64,000 nt of DNA from Capillimicrobium parvum. GTDB lineage: Bacteria > Actinomycetota > Thermoleophilia > Solirubrobacterales > Solirubrobacteraceae. Position 1 is the first letter of the stretch. The number at the start of each line of letters is the position of its first letter. The stretch is taken from contig NZ_CP087164.1 of the NCBI RefSeq assembly GCF_021172045.1, positions 3,038,001 through 3,102,000 on the forward strand, read 5' to 3'. Positions 23,711-31,165 of the stretch are shown here, piece by piece. A model generated the notes under the pieces. The model was not told the origin of the DNA and searched no databases. It was given only the letters and a program-made list of their open reading frames with translations. The position numbers and the translations under genes are program-made.

Positions 23711-23743
23711 GATAATGAGCAGGGCGCGTCCGCGCCCCTGCTC
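23711..23743 (+). promoter_or_regulatory. GATAAT hexamer and leader hairpin before the gene at 23767
   Basis: A GATAAT (23711-23716) that resembles a -10 element is followed directly by a hairpin with near-perfect 12-base arms (23717-23728 and 23731-23743, one bulged G). The hairpin ends 9 bases before the AGGGAGG ribosome site. It may modulate translation or end a short transcript. No -35 match is clear. Confidence 0.4.
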
Positions 23744-23766
23744 TCGACGCACAGGGAGGTGCCGCC

Positions 23767-24261
23767 GTGCCCACCGCACTGTCCGCCCGGGCCCTCGCGG
23801 TGTGGGCCGCGATGGTCGTCGTCGGCCTGCTCGCCGTCGCGCTCGGCGCGGGATCGGCGAAGCTCGTCGCCGGCATCGCAGCGGCGGTCGCGGCGACGAA
23901 CGCGCTCGTGGAGGTCTGGCGGGCCGACCGGGCGATGCGCGGGCCGCCGCCCGAGGACCCCGGCTGGTGGCGCCACCGCGAGCTGCGCGCGAAGAGCCGT
24001 GCGCGGGTCTGGACGCTGCTCGCCGGCTCGCTGACCCTGGCCGCGCTCGCCCGCGACGACGGCGCGGGCCCGTGGCAGGGCGTCGCCATCGCCGCCGGGG
24101 TGATCGGCGCGGCGCTCGGCGCGGTGGTGCTCATCGCGGTCGCCGACGCCCGCGCGCAGCGCGAGCACATCCCGGGGATCCTCGACACCCGCGTGGCCCA
24201 GGCGCTCGGCGTGGTGCTGATCGCTGCCAGCGTGGCGGCGCTCGGCTTCGGCTCCTGGTAG
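23767..24261 (+). CDS. Membrane protein of unknown function, 164 aa
   Basis: Four hydrophobic segments (about residues 9-27, 30-48, 82-100 and 103-125, with a further one near 143-162). A charged loop with Trp-rich EDPGWWRHRELR lies between the second and third. No family is recognised. The GTG start at 23767 follows a clear GGGAGG ribosome site. The next gene, a flavin reductase, begins 15 bases later on the same strand, so they are probably co-transcribed. Confidence 0.65.
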   Translation: MPTALSARALAVWAAMVVVGLLAVALGAGSAKLVAGIAAAVAATNALVEVWRADRAMRGPPPEDPGWWRHRELRAKSRARVWTLLAGSLTLAALARDDGAGPWQGVAIAAGVIGAALGAVVLIAVADARAQREHIPGILDTRVAQALGVVLIAASVAALGFGSW

Positions 24262-24275
24262 GAGTGTGGGACCGC

Positions 24276-24842
24276 ATGCCCACTCTGGCCATCATCATCG
24301 GCAGCACCCGTCCCGGCCGCGGCGGGCTGCCCGTCGCCCAGTGGTTCGTCGAGCGCGCCCGCGCGCACGGAGCCTTCGAGCTCGACGTCGTCGACCTGCT
24401 CGAGCTCGGCCTCCCGTTCCTCGACGAGCCGAACCATCCGCGCCTGCGCCAGTACACGCAGCAGCACACGAAGGACTGGAGCGCGCGCGTGGACGCCGCC
24501 GACGCGTTCGTGATCGTCACGCCGGAGTACAACCACGGTATGAGCGCGCCCGTCAAGAACGCGCTCGACTTCCTGCACGAGGAGTGGCAGTACAAGCCGG
24601 TGGGATTCGTCGCGTACGGCGGCGTGTCCGCCGGGACGCGGGCGACGAACATGCTCAAGCAGGTCGTGACGGCGCTGCGGATGACCCCGGTGACCGAGGC
24701 GGTCACGCTCCCGTTCTTCCGTCAGTTCGTCGACGACGAGGACGGCGTGCAGACCAACGAGACGATGGAGACCAGCGCCGACGCGATGCTTGACGAGCTG
24801 GTCCGGATGGAGGCGGCGCTGCGGCGGCTGCGCCCCGGGTAG
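24276..24842 (+). CDS. NADPH-dependent FMN reductase family protein, 188 aa
   Basis: Flavodoxin-like fold enzyme that reduces FMN or quinone/azo-type acceptors with NAD(P)H. The phosphate-binding loop IGSTRPGR is at residues 8-15, the PEYNHGMSAPVKNALDFL flavin-binding motif near residue 86, and GYGG-like VAYGGVSAG near 110. Length is normal. The ATG at 24276 is preferred over GTG 24264 because TAGGAG lies about 11 bases upstream. It could be a general stress flavoprotein or supply reduced flavin. Confidence 0.88.
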   Translation: MPTLAIIIGSTRPGRGGLPVAQWFVERARAHGAFELDVVDLLELGLPFLDEPNHPRLRQYTQQHTKDWSARVDAADAFVIVTPEYNHGMSAPVKNALDFLHEEWQYKPVGFVAYGGVSAGTRATNMLKQVVTALRMTPVTEAVTLPFFRQFVDDEDGVQTNETMETSADAMLDELVRMEAALRRLRPG

Positions 24843-24882
24843 TGCACCGCGCCGGACAGGCCCACTAGGCTCGGAGACGTCG

Positions 24883-25215
24883 ATGCCGATCGTCGAGGGC
24901 CTCTCCTTCGCCTACGTGCTCCATGAGCTTCCGCCGGGCCGGCTGCCGTTCCGGCGCTGGCGCTGGGAGCTCTGGCACGGGCCCCGGCTCGAGGCCGCGG
25001 GCTGGCGGCTGAGCGAGCGCGATGCCCAGCGGGCGCTGCGCACGCACGCCTCGAGGGTCGGGCATCGCATCTTCGGGCTGGGCGAGGCGGCGCCGGACCC
25101 GGGCACGCCGGACTTCCGTCCCGGCGCCGCGGTCCGCGTGCGCGCCGGCGCCGTCGCGTTCGCGCTCGTGCCACGCCAGCTCGAGCGCCCCGATCCGCTG
25201 GCCACCCTGATCTGA
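24883..25215 (+). CDS. Hypothetical protein, 110 aa
   Basis: No family recognised. Composition is ordinary for a soluble protein. A run of aromatic and Arg residues (PFRRWRWELWHGPRL) near residue 22 and a predicted beta-rich C-terminus (AAVRVRAGAVAFALVPRQL) are the notable features. The ATG at 24883 starts 40 bases after the flavin reductase on the same strand; the stop is four bases from the convergent STAS gene. Confidence 0.5.
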   Translation: MPIVEGLSFAYVLHELPPGRLPFRRWRWELWHGPRLEAAGWRLSERDAQRALRTHASRVGHRIFGLGEAAPDPGTPDFRPGAAVRVRAGAVAFALVPRQLERPDPLATLI

Positions 25216-25219
25216 CGGC

Positions 25220-25600
25220 TCAGCCGCCGGCGGCCCGCCTCCGCGGGCGCAGCAGGTCGATGGCCTCCCGCCGGTCGGCGGCGACGCTCAGCAGCGAGTC
25301 GAGGCCCGTCACCTCCAGCAGCCGGGCGATCTCCCGGTCGCGGTTGACCACGACCAGGAGGCCGCCGTCGCGCCGGGCCCGGCGGTGCGCGGCGATGAGC
25401 GCCGCCAGGCCGCTGGAGTCCACGAACGTCGACTCGCTCAGGTCGAGGAGGACCGTGCCACGCGAGCGCGGCAGGGTGTCGTTGAGCAGACCGCGCAGCT
25501 CCCGGGCCGTGTAGAGGTCGACGGTGCCGTGCACGGCCACGACGGCGACGCCGTCGGCGTGCGACAGCGACAGGGAGAACGGCTCGGCGTCGGGGGGCAC
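25220..25600 (-). CDS. STAS-domain anti-sigma factor antagonist, 126 aa
   Basis: SpoIIAA/RsbV-like protein. The phosphorylatable Ser lies in the typical motif DLSESTFVDSSGLAAL (about residues 50-65), followed by the helix of the STAS fold and a VVNRDREIARLLEVTGLD segment near 85. In this family the protein binds an anti-sigma kinase when unphosphorylated and so frees a SigB/SigF-type sigma factor. A matching SigB/F-like sigma factor is encoded at 57414-58196, but no kinase (RsbW-like) is seen in the window. GTG start at 25600. Confidence 0.87.
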   Translation of the reverse strand: MPPDAEPFSLSLSHADGVAVVAVHGTVDLYTARELRGLLNDTLPRSRGTVLLDLSESTFVDSSGLAALIAAHRRARRDGGLLVVVNRDREIARLLEVTGLDSLLSVAADRREAIDLLRPRRRAAGG

Positions 25601-25653
25601 TCCCGTCCGACTACCCGGTGCGGACCTCGGGCATCGCCGTCTCGCTTTGCAAC

Positions 25654-25741
25654 TTCGCTGGCGAACGGGCGCCCGGCCTGCAGCTTTGGCGCACGATCGC
25701 TCGCCAAACCTCGCCGAACCTGTGCAGAAGCTGCAGGCCGG
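25654..25741. repeat. Cluster of nested inverted repeats in a divergent promoter region
   Basis: Three perfect inverted repeats are packed into 88 bases: TTCGC-TG-GCGAA (25654-25665); TTTGGCG/CGCCAAA (25685-25691 and 25702-25708); and 14-base arms CCGGCCTGCAGCTT/AAGCTGCAGGCCGG (25673-25686 and 25728-25741). The outer and inner arms nest. The cluster lies between the divergent STAS and NlpC/P60 genes, and could be regulator binding sites or an RNA leader of the latter. Confidence 0.7.
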
Positions 25742-25779
25742 TCCGGCCGGGCCGGATCGCGCCGAACCTTCCGGGCGAG

Positions 25780-26370
25780 ATGTCCCCGCGCCTGCCCACC
25801 GTCCTCGCCGCCGCGCTCGCCTGCGCCGCACTGGCCGCCCCGTCGGCGTTCGCCGACAGCCCGACCGGCGGTGCCGCGTACCGCGACGGCAAGGCCGCCC
25901 AGGCGCCCGTCACGACGGCCCCCGCGACACCCGTCGCGCCCGTCCCGCCCGTCGCGCCCGTCCCGGCGGCGACGCTGGTGGGCGACGGCACGGCGGTCGC
26001 TCCGGCCGGCGCCCCCGATGCGGTGGTCAAGGTCATCGCCGCGGCGAACCAGATCGCCATGCTGCCCTACCGCTACGGCGGCGGGCACCGGCGGTTCGCC
26101 GACACCGCCTACGACTGCTCGGGCTCGGTGTCCTTCGCCCTCAACGGCGCCGGCCTGATCCCCGCCCCGCTCGCGTCCACCGGCCTCATGTCGTGGGGCG
26201 ACCCCGACGCCGGCCGCTGGATCACGGTGTACTCGAACAAGGACCACGCCTTCATGGTGATCGCGGGCCTGCGGTTCGACACGAGCGGCCAGAGGACGAC
26301 CGGCTCACGCTGGCAGCCGATGGACCGCTCCACACGCGGGTTCGTCGCGCGTCACCCCGTCGGGCTGTAG
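25780..26370 (+). CDS. Secreted NlpC/P60-type peptidase-like protein, 196 aa
   Basis: Signal peptide (residues 1-25, cleavage near AFA-DS), a 40-residue Ala/Pro/Val-rich linker and a C-terminal NlpC/P60-like domain from about residue 80. The catalytic Cys113 is in YDCSGSVSFAL and the His156 in NKDHAFMVIA. The expected role is cleavage of stem peptides or other bonds in the cell wall. The third polar catalytic residue is not certain. ATG 25780 is chosen because the signal peptide starts there; upstream in-frame sequence belongs to the inverted-repeat region. Confidence 0.8.
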   Translation: MSPRLPTVLAAALACAALAAPSAFADSPTGGAAYRDGKAAQAPVTTAPATPVAPVPPVAPVPAATLVGDGTAVAPAGAPDAVVKVIAAANQIAMLPYRYGGGHRRFADTAYDCSGSVSFALNGAGLIPAPLASTGLMSWGDPDAGRWITVYSNKDHAFMVIAGLRFDTSGQRTTGSRWQPMDRSTRGFVARHPVGL

Positions 26371-26378
26371 CCGCACGC

Positions 26379-27551
26379 CTACGCGCCGTCGCGCGGCCCG
26401 ATCGCGCTCCAGTCGGCGGTCGCCTCGAGCCGAGCGAGCACGGCCACGAGCTGGGCGGCCATGCGGCCCAGCGCAAGATCGTCGGGCGTGGGTCGCCCCG
26501 CCTGCGCGAGCGCCGCCAGCTCGGGCGCGGCGCCTCGCGCGCGGCGCAGCAGCGACCCCAGCGCCGTGCCGTCCAACCGCTGTGGCCCGGTCGTCAGCAG
26601 CGGCCCGCCGATGCCACGCAGCAGCGCCAGCGCCGCCCGCGCGTCCGCCTCGTCGAGCAGCTCCTGCCCCGCGGCCACCGCGGCGAAGGCGTCCGCGTCG
26701 CCGCGCGCGAGCGCGTCCCAGCCGTCGAGCGCGCGGGCCGCGCGGGCGCGATCGACCGGCCGCGCCACTCCGAGCCCGAGCAGGGCGAGCTCGCCCGCGG
26801 GCGTCACGACGACGTGCGACGGACGCGGATCGACGGGCGCCAGGCCGGCGTCCAGGCACGCGGCCCGGAACGCCGCCACGAGCGCCCGCGCGGCCGCCGC
26901 CGGGTCGGCCGGCCGCCCGCCGTCCGCGAGCGTGGCCCCCTCGGCGAACGCGGTGACAAGGACCTCGGGCGCCGCCAGCTCGAGCACCGCGCGCGGCACG
27001 ACGACGCCGGGCACGGCTCGCAGCGCCCGGGCGACGCGCCGCTGCTGTGAGGCCTCGTGCTCGAAGTCCAGCTCGTCGAGCGCCTGCTCGCGCGCGCTGC
27101 TCAACGCCGCCTCCGCATCGAGCCGCGGGAAGGCCGCGTGCAGCGGTCCGGCCAGCGATCCGAGCAGCGCCAGGTCCGCGCGCATCGCCCGCTCCACCCC
27201 GGGCCGGCGCACCTTGACGGCCACCGCCTCCCCCGCGAACGTCGCGCGGTGCACCTGGGAAGCGGGCCGCACGGCGAGCGGCTCCGGATCGAGGTCGTCG
27301 AGCACGCGGGCCGCGGGCCGGCGCCACGCGGCGCGCAATTCGCGCTCGATCGCGCCGGGGTCGATCGGCACGCATGTCGCCTCGGCCGCCGCGGCCGCCT
27401 CCCCCGCGAGCGTGGGCCCGAGGACGTCCTCGCCAAGCACGCCGTCCAGCCGCGCGAGCGCGATCTGCGCCGTCGGCGCCTGGCCGAGCAGGGCCCGCCC
27501 GGTGGCGAGCAGGCTCGCCACCGTGCCGGGGATCGGGGACCGGGTCGCCAT
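26379..27551 (-). CDS. AarF/UbiB/ABC1-kinase-like protein with degenerate motifs, 390 aa
   Basis: The core of an atypical ABC1/ADCK-type kinase is visible: PASQVHRATFAGEAVAVKVRRP (first part near residue 97) matches the A-SIGQVHRA and AVKVQRP segments, and DELDFEHEASQ near 155 matches ELDYxxEA. However the N-terminal KxGQ motif is missing and the usual HADPHPGN catalytic loop appears as DPRPSHVVV (about residue 250). It may therefore have lost phosphotransfer or ATPase activity. Family members are linked to quinone synthesis or membrane lipid homeostasis. Start ATG 27551, 54 bases from the divergent rhomboid gene. Confidence 0.75.
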   Translation of the reverse strand: MATRSPIPGTVASLLATGRALLGQAPTAQIALARLDGVLGEDVLGPTLAGEAAAAAEATCVPIDPGAIERELRAAWRRPAARVLDDLDPEPLAVRPASQVHRATFAGEAVAVKVRRPGVERAMRADLALLGSLAGPLHAAFPRLDAEAALSSAREQALDELDFEHEASQQRRVARALRAVPGVVVPRAVLELAAPEVLVTAFAEGATLADGGRPADPAAAARALVAAFRAACLDAGLAPVDPRPSHVVVTPAGELALLGLGVARPVDRARAARALDGWDALARGDADAFAAVAAGQELLDEADARAALALLRGIGGPLLTTGPQRLDGTALGSLLRRARGAAPELAALAQAGRPTPDDLALGRMAAQLVAVLARLEATADWSAIGPRDGA

Positions 27552-27605
27552 CGCCGCCCCATCCTGCCCGCGACGCGTCGTCCGCACGCCGTCTACCTTG
27601 ACGAC

Positions 27606-28226
27606 ATGACGACGTCGACTCCGTCCGCGGGCGCGCAGCGCCGGCTCGACCGCGAGCACGGTCTCATGTTCGTCGCCGCGATGGCGGGGCTGATGTGGCT
27701 GGCCGAGATCGTCGACACGGCGCTCGGCGGCGACCTCGACCAGTACGGCATCGAGCCGCACGACGGTGACGGCCTGATCGGCATCGCCACGGCGCCGTTC
27801 CTGCACGCCGGCTTCGGCCACCTGATCGGCAACACGATCCCGTTCCTCATCCTGGGCGCGTCGATCGCGCTCTCGGGCCTGGCGCGGATCGTCTGGGCGA
27901 CGGTGATCATCGCCGTGGTCGCCGGCCTGGGGACCTGGCTCGTCGCGCCGGCGGGGACCGAGCACATCGGCGCCAGCGGCATCGTCTTCGGCTACGCGAC
28001 GTACCTCATGACCCGGGGCATCTTCAGCCGCAGCATGGTGCACCTGCTCGTCGGTGCGGTGGTGCTCGTCATCTACGGCTCGACGCTGCTGTTCAGCCTG
28101 GTCCCGCGCGACGGGATCTCGTGGCAGGGCCATCTCTTCGGCGGCATCGGCGGGGTGATCGCGGCCTGGGCGCTCGAGGCCCGCCGCACGTCGTCGCCGT
28201 CGCGCACCCCGTCGACCTTCGCGTAG
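27606..28226 (+). CDS. Rhomboid family intramembrane serine protease, 206 aa
   Basis: Six-helix membrane protein with the full rhomboid signature: HAGFGHLIGN (about residues 76-85) in helix 2, catalytic Ser124 in GASGIVFGY on helix 4, and catalytic His176 in WQGHLFGG on helix 6. It cleaves transmembrane substrates within the bilayer; the substrate is unknown. The N-terminus is cytoplasmic and short. It is followed 7 bases later by the S4-domain gene on the same strand. Confidence 0.93.
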   Translation: MTTSTPSAGAQRRLDREHGLMFVAAMAGLMWLAEIVDTALGGDLDQYGIEPHDGDGLIGIATAPFLHAGFGHLIGNTIPFLILGASIALSGLARIVWATVIIAVVAGLGTWLVAPAGTEHIGASGIVFGYATYLMTRGIFSRSMVHLLVGAVVLVIYGSTLLFSLVPRDGISWQGHLFGGIGGVIAAWALEARRTSSPSRTPSTFA

Positions 28227-28233
28227 CCGAGAC

Positions 28234-28443
28234 GTGGCGCGCGAGTTCCCCATCCGCGGCGAGGTCATCCGCCTCGGCCAGCTGCTGAAGGCCGCGGGGC
28301 TCGCCGACTCGGGCGTGGACGCCAAGGAGCTGCTACTCACCGGCGACGTGCGCGTCAACGGGGAGCCGGAGACCCGCCGGGGCCGCCAGCTGCGGCCGGG
28401 GGACGTCGTCGAGCTCGGCGACGAGACGGTCGAGATCCGGTAG
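28234..28443 (+). CDS. S4-domain RNA-binding protein, 69 aa
   Basis: Single S4 domain of the YbcJ/YaaA type. Visible pattern: IRLGQLLKAAGLADSGVDAKELL, then GDVRVNGEPETRRGRQLRPGD, in which the VNGE-x-E-x-RRGR-x-L turn is the RNA-contacting element (residue groups given in part). The usual job is binding structured RNA such as rRNA. GTG start at 28234, 7 bases after the rhomboid stop, so probably one transcript. Confidence 0.85.
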   Translation: MAREFPIRGEVIRLGQLLKAAGLADSGVDAKELLLTGDVRVNGEPETRRGRQLRPGDVVELGDETVEIR

Positions 28444-28531
28444 CCGAAGGCGAACCGGAGCAGCCGGTCCACTTGCTCGACAAACCACTCTCCAGTGAAT
28501 TGACTTCGCGCAATCGGGTAAGCGCCGGAGG

Positions 28532-29341
28532 GTGGAAGTCGCAACCGAGAAGCGCGCACGCACGGACCAGCTGCAGCGCCTGTGGAAGCAGTACCGCGTC
28601 CGTCCCGACCCGCGCGTGCGCGACCGCCTGGTGCTGTCGCTCGCGCCGATGGTCAAGTTCATCGTCTACCGCAAGGTCCGCAACGTGCCGGCCCACGTCG
28701 AGGTCGAGGACTACCTGTCCGTCGGCCTCGAGGCCCTGATCGTCTCGATCGACCGCTACGACCCGGAGAAGGGCGCGACGCTCGAGCAGTACGCGTGGAC
28801 CCGCGTCCACGGCGCCGTGCTCGACGAGCTGCGCCGTCAGGACTGGGCGCCGCGCTCGGTGCGCCGCTGGGAGCGCGACATCGAGAAGGGCGTCCAGGAC
28901 TTCACCGGCGTCCACGGCCGGCGCCCCACCCGCGCCGAGCTCGCCGACATGCTCGGCTGCCCGGTCGAGGAGCTCCTGCGCCGGCGCGGCGAGATCGCCC
29001 GCTCCGACGTCACCTCGCTCAACGCCGTGGTCATGTCCGAGGACGATGCCGAGGTCGAGCGGATGGAGACCATCGCCTCGGACGACGAGCGGGCGGACCC
29101 CGAGGCCGCGGTGCTGCGCGCCGACGCGAAGGGCCGCTTCCGCGCGGCGTTCGCGGAGCTGCCCGAGCGCGAGCGCGAGATCGCGGTCCTGCTCTACGTC
29201 AAGCACCTGACCATGGCGGAGATCGGCGAGGTGCTGGGCGTCTCCGAGAGCCGCATCTGCCAGATCCACGGCAAGACGAAGAAGAAGCTCCGCACGAGCC
29301 TCAAGGACGAGGACGCGGCGCTCTTCCATCTCGTGGCCTAG
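28532..29341 (+). CDS. FliA/WhiG-type RNA polymerase sigma factor, 269 aa
   Basis: Group 3 sigma-70 factor with regions 2, 3 and 4. Region 2 spans about residues 25-100 (VEDYLSVGLEALIVSIDRYD and FxQYAWTRVHGAVLDELRR), region 3 about 110-175 (HGRRPTRAELADMLG), and region 4 about 200-260 (ELPEREREIAVLLYV, then EIGEVLGVSESRICQIHGK). WhiG/FliA relatives drive flagellar, sporulation or developmental genes; no flagellar genes are in the window. The only available start is GTG 28532, and its purine-rich GGAGG abuts the codon directly, which is unusual. The upstream 88 bases after the S4 gene should hold its promoter. Confidence 0.9.
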   Translation: MEVATEKRARTDQLQRLWKQYRVRPDPRVRDRLVLSLAPMVKFIVYRKVRNVPAHVEVEDYLSVGLEALIVSIDRYDPEKGATLEQYAWTRVHGAVLDELRRQDWAPRSVRRWERDIEKGVQDFTGVHGRRPTRAELADMLGCPVEELLRRRGEIARSDVTSLNAVVMSEDDAEVERMETIASDDERADPEAAVLRADAKGRFRAAFAELPEREREIAVLLYVKHLTMAEIGEVLGVSESRICQIHGKTKKKLRTSLKDEDAALFHLVA

Positions 29342-29420
29342 GAGTCGGTTGAACCTTCCCCGCCGCGCGAGAGAAGGCGTCCGCGGCGGCCGATCTCGGC
29401 GATCCTGAAGCCCTGCTCGG

Positions 29421-30248
29421 TCACGTGCCGGCGCCGCGGCCGAGGACGACGCGCGGCATGTGGCGGGCGATGACCTGCCCGGTCCGGTGCGACATGCGCT
29501 TGGCCCACCACGCCGGAGAGACCTGGCTGCGGGGCACCGGCGCGATGACGCGGTTGCGCCGGACCGCGTCGACGACCGCGCCGGCGACCTGGTCGGCGCT
29601 CGCGCCGTACCTGCCGTAGAAGCCGGCGATCCCCTCGCGCCGCTCGCCGGGCGTGCCGCGCAGGACGGCGTTGCGGGTGATCGGCGTGTCGATGATGCCC
29701 GGGCACACCGCGCAGACGTGCAGGCCGCGCGGCGCGAGCTCGGCGTGCAGCGCCTCCGTCAGCCCGACCACGCCGAACTTCGACGCGCAGTACGGCGCCA
29801 TGCGCCCCATCGCGACGAGCCCGAGCGACGACGCGGTGTTGACGATCGACGCCGGCCGCCCCTGCTCGAGCATCCGCGGCGCGAACGCCTGGACGCCGTA
29901 GGCGACGCCGAGCAGGTTGACGCCGATCACGCGGTCCCAGTCCTCGATGGTCGTGTGCTCGATCTCGCCCGCGTGGCCGATGCCCGCGTTGTTGTGCAGG
30001 ACGTCGACGCCGCGGCCGCGGGCGAACACGTCCACGGCGAACGCCTCGACCGCGGCGGCGTCGCGGACGTCGAGCTCGTGGGCGGCCGCGCGCTCCTCGC
30101 CGAGCTCGGCGACCAGGGCCTCGACCGAGCCGCGGTCGACGTCCGCGCCGTGTACGTAGGCCCCGAGCCGGGAGAACAGCCGGGCCGTCGCCTGGCCGAT
30201 CCCGGACCCCGCGCCGGTGACCACGACGATCCGACCGGTGAAATCCAT
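29421..30248 (-). CDS. Short-chain dehydrogenase/reductase, 275 aa
   Basis: Classical SDR with TGAGSGIGQATA (residues 11-22), an ADVD after strand 2 pointing to NAD(H) use, HNNAG near 88, catalytic Ser in NTASSLG near 137 and YCASK near 150. The C-terminal extension after CPGIIDTP (about 185) is basic and contains a WWAKRMSHRTGQVIARH segment, seen in SDRs with acetoin- or fatty-alcohol-like substrates. The true substrate is unknown. The start at ATG 30248 is 25 bases from the divergent SGNH gene. Confidence 0.87.
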   Translation of the reverse strand: MDFTGRIVVVTGAGSGIGQATARLFSRLGAYVHGADVDRGSVEALVAELGEERAAAHELDVRDAAAVEAFAVDVFARGRGVDVLHNNAGIGHAGEIEHTTIEDWDRVIGVNLLGVAYGVQAFAPRMLEQGRPASIVNTASSLGLVAMGRMAPYCASKFGVVGLTEALHAELAPRGLHVCAVCPGIIDTPITRNAVLRGTPGERREGIAGFYGRYGASADQVAGAVVDAVRRNRVIAPVPRSQVSPAWWAKRMSHRTGQVIARHMPRVVLGRGAGT

Positions 30249-30273
30249 GTCAACGTCGCGGTAGCGTGCGCGC

Positions 30274-31161
30274 ATGATCCGACTGTCCCTCCTGATCGCC
30301 GTCGTCACCGGCGTGGCGCTGGCGGTGCCGGCCACCGGCATCGCCGCCAAGCGCCCGGCCAAGCAACTCTACGTCTCGCTGGGCGACTCCTACGCGACCG
30401 GCTACCAGGCCACGGGCGTCAAGCAGGGCCACAACACGACCGACGGCTACGCCAACCAGGTCCCGGGCCTCGCCCGCAAGCGCGGCTACCGCCTCCGGCT
30501 CGTGAACTTCGGCTGCGGCGGCGCGACGACGACCTCGATCCTCGAGCAGGTCGGCTGCCGGCCGGACGCGCGCGCGGTCGGCGGGCCGGACTACTCGAGC
30601 ACCACACAGATCGCCGCCGCCGAGCGCTACATCCGCAAGCACCGCAAGCGCGTCGGCCTGATCACGGTCTCGATCGGCGGCAACGACGTGACGAAGTGCG
30701 CGAGCGACCCTGATCCGATCGCCTGCGTCGGCGGCGCCGTCCAGGGCATCAAGGACAACGTGGGCGTGCTCGCGCAGCGCCTGCGCGCCGCCGCCGGACC
30801 GAAGGTGCCGATCGTCGGCATCACGTACCCCGACGTCATCCTCGGCGGCTGGGTCCTCTCCCCCGACCACACGCTCGCGACGCTGTCGGTCGTGGCGTTC
30901 CGGTCGCTGATCAACCCGGCGCTCACGGACGCCTACGCGAGCGTCAAGGGCGCGTTCGTCGACGTCACCGCGGCGACGGGCGCGTACGGCTCGCTGGACG
31001 AGACGACGACGCTCGACCCCTACGGCATGATCCCGGTGCCGGTGGCGAAGGTCTGCCAGCTCACCTACTACTGCCAGTTCCAGGACATCCACGCCCGGAC
31101 CGAGGGCTACTCGATCATCGCCCAACTCGCCGCGGGGACCCTGCGCGCGCGCAGGACGTGA
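30274..31161 (+). CDS. Secreted SGNH/GDSL-type esterase, 295 aa
   Basis: Signal peptide (residues 1-24) followed by an SGNH hydrolase fold. Block I is SLGDSYATGY (catalytic Ser near residue 39), block III is ISIGGNDVT-like (SIGGNDV near 130), and the Asp/His pair is in FQDIHARTEGYS near 273. Several Cys pairs (GCGG, VGCR, KCAS, ACVGG, VCQ, YCQ) suggest disulfides as in secreted actinobacterial lipases. Expected activity is hydrolysis of extracellular esters. It is followed at once by the persulfide dioxygenase-like gene. Confidence 0.9.
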   Translation: MIRLSLLIAVVTGVALAVPATGIAAKRPAKQLYVSLGDSYATGYQATGVKQGHNTTDGYANQVPGLARKRGYRLRLVNFGCGGATTTSILEQVGCRPDARAVGGPDYSSTTQIAAAERYIRKHRKRVGLITVSIGGNDVTKCASDPDPIACVGGAVQGIKDNVGVLAQRLRAAAGPKVPIVGITYPDVILGGWVLSPDHTLATLSVVAFRSLINPALTDAYASVKGAFVDVTAATGAYGSLDETTTLDPYGMIPVPVAKVCQLTYYCQFQDIHARTEGYSIIAQLAAGTLRARRT

Positions 31162-31165
31162 TCGC

